From contig OY101124.1 in the NCBI GenBank assembly GCA_956465555.1, positions 1,116,001-1,180,000 of the forward strand: a DNA stretch of 64,000 nt. Direction: 5' to 3'. The position numbers and the translations under genes are program-made. The stretch comes from Nitzschia sp. pyKryTriq1. Lineage: Eukaryota; Bacillariophyta; Bacillariophyceae; Bacillariales; Bacillariaceae. Of this stretch, positions 60,837 to 64,000 are shown piece by piece. How positions within the stretch are numbered: the stretch's first letter is position 1; each line of letters opens with the position of its first letter. The notes beneath the pieces are model-generated. The model did no database searches, had not been told where the DNA came from, and saw nothing but the letters and a program-made list of their open reading frames with translations.

Positions 60837-62785
60837 ATGGCTACGTCTACAACTTACACAGCCGTCAAGATTCCGTGTTGTCTCTGCGGAGTCTCCATTC
60901 TCCCCAACGCTGCCAACCAGTGCAGCGCGTGTTTGGCCCAGCAATTCGATCTCAAGGAACTCCTGCAAAAAGGCGGCGATCGAATCGATATTTACCAGTG
61001 CCGACAATGCCGGAAATTTGCAAGGACAGAAACAGTCTTTGAAGATTGCGGGCCTGAATCCCCGCAGCTCTTGAGCATCTGTCTCAAGCACATTCCTGGC
61101 TTTGTGCAGACTAAATCGACCTCTGCCAAATTGCACATCGTCGATGCGATTTGGGTTTGGACAGAGCCTCACTCGATGCGGCTCAAAGTGAGAGTCACCG
61201 TTCGAACAGAACTAGAAAATGTTCAGATGCAGCAACGCGTCATGGTGGAATTCCAAATCAAGTGGAAGCAATGTCCCGACTGCAATCGAGAATTCACCAG
61301 TCGAACCTGGCAGGCCATTGTTCAGTTGCGTCAAAAACGAGATCAAGGGGCGCCGCGCAAGGGATTGGCGGCGCTGGAAATGGCCTTGAAACGCAATCTC
61401 GAGATTCGAAAACATGTCGTACGTTTCATAATATTATCATCATGATATGGTACATCTGTCGTCATTTGGTTTATTGTGATCCATCCTCTCACCACCGGAC
61501 CTCATTGCTTGTCGTTCTGCTTCGTTTGTCTGTTTGCCTTGCCTTGCCTTGCCTTGCCTTGCCTTCTTTTACCATACCGGTAAAGTTACAAATCGATTCG
61601 TGTCGCCATGGATTGGACTTTTATTTTTTGGGTTTGCCCCAAGCCCAGTCCTTTGCGAGTTTTCTCCAGCGATTGGCACCGATGCGAATCAAAACGAGCC
61701 AAAAACTGGTCAGTACCGATAATCACAGCAATACCGCGCATATCAAGTATACCTTGACAGCCGACATGGTCCCTCTTTGTCGGGATGATTTGATTTTGGT
61801 AGGTAAGGGGTCGCGGAGCAAACTAGCAGGGCGACTGGGACTGGTTCTGAAAGTCACGTCCAATATTTCGATTGTGGATGCGTCGCCGAAACGGATCCCT
61901 ACCTTGGATACGATGGATCTTCCAGCAGAATCCTATTATAAAACGGGAGGAGACAAAACCTATCCAATTCTACAAACGGCCGAACGGATGATTCGATGGG
62001 TCGTCTTGGACGTGGAACCTTGCGAGGACCCAAATAGTAGTATTACTGACGATGACCACAACAACAACAACAACAATGCAGCATCAGGAGATGAGGGACC
62101 TCAGAGTGGAGGAGTCGTCGACAAGTACAAGTATACCATGGCCAATGCATTGGTAGCACGAGAAAGCGATATGGGTCAAAATGATACCACCTATAGTTGC
62201 GTCACACATTTGGGGAACTTGATCCAGCCGGGCGATATTGTCTTGGGATACGATCTGGAATCGACATGGGCAACCTTGTCGCTGTCCACATCGTCTTTGG
62301 GAGTCGTGGATTTGGAGGAAGTGGTACATTCCAATGTGGTATTACCAGATTGCGTCTTGGTCAAGAAAGTGTCTGGAAACCCCATGGACGGCAAAGGCGG
62401 CACAGGTGGTGGTGTCGAAGGTGGAGACGTTGATGACGACGAACCCGTCCGAGATGGAAAGAAACGAGTCAGCAAGCGAAAACTCCGCCGTCGCAAAAAG
62501 CAAGACAAGAAGCAACGCGAACTCGAAGAAACAGCAGCCCGTATGGGATTCTTGGGAGATGCTGCGGAAGGATGGGATGGTCATGACGAGGAGGACGAGG
62601 ATGGCCTGATGGATGATGACCTAGTGGCAGATTTAGAAGTGGTCGAAAAGGAACTCGCTACGTACCATGAAGAGCAAGGACAACATCAACAAGAAGAAGC
62701 TACAGAAACTGAAGCTGCACAAATCCAAACGACGGAAGTAAATATCAATGACGTCGACGATGGTTCTGAGGAAAAGAGCGGCTAG
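60837..62785 (+). CDS. NMD3: 60S ribosomal export protein NMD3
   Basis: Exons 60837-61418 and 61586-62785 (phase 0, donor GTACGT, acceptor TAAAG) give 593 residues. NMD3 binds pre-60S subunits and bridges them to the exportin CRM1. The zinc-binding N-terminus has CCLCGVSILPNAANQCSACL, then IYQCRQCRKF and QCPDCNREF. The core is recognisable as HVLQIDSCRHGLDFYFLG across the splice junction, then RIKTSQKLVSTDNHSNTAHI and VPLCRDDL. The C-terminal part has a basic cluster (KRVSKRKLRRRKKQDKKQRE), then an acidic stretch ending LVADLEVVEKELATY, where the nuclear import and leucine-rich export signals lie in homologues. The intron holds a TACCGGTA (61575-61582) six bases from its 3' end boundary and a GCCTT pentamer repeat (61536-61565). 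It acts in the nucleus and cytoplasm. Confidence 0.92.
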
Positions 62786-63227
62786 TATAAATACAAGTTC
62801 ATGAAGAGAGAACATCGGCTACTACCAAAGACAAACGTTTGGCTCTGCGGCTACCGTGCTAGTGAATCCAAGATCACCCCAGCAATCATCAAAACAACCA
62901 ATATGGATTGATTCGGCCCCCAAGGAAACCTCAGCTGCAACAGCAAAGCCTGATCAAATTTTGGTACATGTGAGCGGGCCTATCAATAGCCTGAAGACCC
63001 CGACCCAGCTCTTGTAGTCGTTGGCGGCATAGGCGTTTTAGACTTCGTTGGTGCTGCTGTTCTGGTTCCCTACTCGTAGGTCCTCTCTACTGCTACTGAA
63101 ACCCATGGATTAAAATAGAAGTTTATGGTCTAATCGTACTTACTTGTACAGTGTCGTAGTTACAACCCCCATAAAATCCTGTGTGTGTGTGTGTTCAATC
63201 TCAAGTACTCGTAGGAAAACAGATTAC
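62786..63227. other. Convergent intergenic region
   Basis: 442 bases between the NMD3 and PTAR1-like stop codons. It contains a TG repeat at 63180-63194. No gene is seen. Confidence 0.45.
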
Positions 63228-64000
63228 TTAGATCTCACTAGTTTGATCTTTGAGCAAAGAGTGCAAAGCCTGCGGACCACCGTGTTGTTGAACGTCTACG
63301 AATCCATCCATCCATGGAACGTCATCTTTTCCCGTCAGCCTCGCGTTCATATCATCATCTTGCTGTACAACACATGTCAGCCATGCAAGAAATGCCAACG
63401 CATTGGCGTCATCCTCAACGACCGAAGAGGGGGTAATAGACCCATCATGGTCGTCGTTCGCTAAGTATATCGCTGCGACCGACCTCATTTCCTTTCTTGT
63501 CAGCTCCTCGACCAAGCTGTCTCGAGTGTTCCACAGAATCCGAACGGTCATTCGTCTCAGTATCCATAAAGTTTCGTGACTTTCATTCCGTTCAATCAAG
63601 GCTTGCACTTGACTCAAGACTTTGGTCGCCAACTGTTGGAGCGAATAATTTGATGAATTCTTGGTACAAGTAGTAGTCGTACTACTCCCATCGATCAATG
63701 ACGAGGATTGTTGTAGTTGTAGTAACTGCATATTAGTCCACATTTCCAATATTTGAGAGGCGTAATGGGCCGCGGAATGATCGCTGACATGCAAGTTCAA
63801 CCACCCAGTCACAATATCCTCCCACTCCTCTTCCAACAATTCCATTTTTCTAGCTACCGAAATGGTGGTCGGCAATGATTCCGTTATTATTTCCCCCAGA
63901 AAATATCTCCGATGGGTCCACGCATAATAATTCTTGGGATATCGTTCGGCGACCTCTCGACAAACTCTCACTTCTTCCTTGAACAGTGAGGTCATCGTCG
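63228..64000 (-). CDS. Protein prenyltransferase alpha-subunit-like (PTAR1-like), 5' end outside window
   Basis: The frame is open to the right edge (about 257 codons visible). An ATG at 63995 exists, but family members have 100 or more further N-terminal residues, so the true start is probably outside. Three PPTA-type helical repeats are seen: CREVAERYPKNYYAWTHRRY, LHVSDHSAAHYASQILEMW and NESHETLWILRRMTVRILWN, each with the N/S-x-x-x-W or similar spacing. This is the alpha-alpha hairpin array of farnesyl- and geranylgeranyltransferase alpha subunits. The second repeat lacks the usual tryptophan (AAHYASQ), which favours the PTAR1 branch rather than a canonical FTase or RabGGTase alpha subunit. 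PTAR1 partners with RabGGTase beta to modify Golgi SNAREs; that role is taken from the family. Confidence 0.75.
   Translation of the reverse strand, partial: TMTSLFKEEVRVCREVAERYPKNYYAWTHRRYFLGEIITESLPTTISVARKMELLEEEWEDIVTGWLNLHVSDHSAAHYASQILEMWTNMQLLQLQQSSSLIDGSSTTTTCTKNSSNYSLQQLATKVLSQVQALIERNESHETLWILRRMTVRILWNTRDSLVEELTRKEMRSVAAIYLANDDHDGSITPSSVVEDDANALAFLAWLTCVVQQDDDMNARLTGKDDVPWMDGFVDVQQHGGPQALHSLLKDQTSEI

Noticed and set aside
60388-61074. A 228-codon frame overlapping the NMD3 start
   Set aside because: NMD3 is unmistakable in the other frame; this one is rich in Ser/Thr/Gln from the AAC repeat.
1-64000. CRISPR array, ribosomal RNA, bacterial operon or prophage
   Set aside because: No spaced direct repeats, no rRNA-like stretch; introns and presequences show nuclear eukaryotic DNA.

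Overview
This is a nuclear contig window from a photosynthetic stramenopile, almost certainly a diatom. The evidence is a fucoxanthin-chlorophyll (FCP) antenna gene whose presequence carries a perfect ASAFAP motif, five further proteins whose signal peptides are followed by a similar Phe-containing cleavage motif, small GT-AG introns of about 85-195 nt, paired helicase-associated (HA) domain proteins, an NB-ARC/TPR protein and a Ty1/copia relic. The species cannot be fixed from the sequence. Coding density is moderate, and several genes were assembled from separate reading frames by matching splice sites and codon phase.

Layout. 0-7 kb: a truncated coiled-coil gene at the left edge, then a four-exon NB-ARC/TPR (STAND, NLR-like) gene. 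8-14 kb: a plastid-targeted coiled-coil membrane protein (-), an ARP4-like nuclear actin-related protein (+) and a BAR-domain protein with a long Q/P/G/Y-rich tail (-). 14-24 kb: a gene-poor stretch with tRNA-Phe(GAA), two HA-domain genes arranged head to tail, a small plastid-targeted cysteine-motif protein and low-complexity GTAC/CTAG-rich DNA. 24-34 kb: a plastid-targeted TraB-family protein, three U-box genes within 7 kb, a small probably mitochondrial protein, and a nested transposable element (244-bp inverted repeats enclosing a copia deletion derivative with identical 346-bp direct repeats). 34-47 kb: a kinesin with an N-terminal PH-like region and a divergent motor, TFIIS, the FCP gene, an ARL8-like GTPase, and a plastid-targeted RibD-like protein that has lost its deaminase zinc ligands. 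47-64 kb: two unrelated sulfotransferases, an isochorismatase-family hydrolase, a VTT/DedA membrane protein, a plastid-type methyltransferase, two unrecognised proteins, NMD3 and a right-edge PTAR1-like prenyltransferase alpha-type protein.

There is no operon-like system; the genes are a mixed set of nuclear, organellar, trafficking and signalling functions. The strongest unexplained signal is not a gene. The 8-bp palindrome TACCGGTA occurs 30 times in 64 kb (about one is expected), and 28 of these are intergenic or intronic. It often sits in larger palindromes, including a perfect 22-bp palindrome upstream of a U-box gene, and it is accompanied by the related 9-mers TACCAGGTA/TACCTGGTA. The most interesting proteins are the fused PH-like/kinesin gene, the degenerate RibD-like plastid protein and the NB-ARC/TPR protein.
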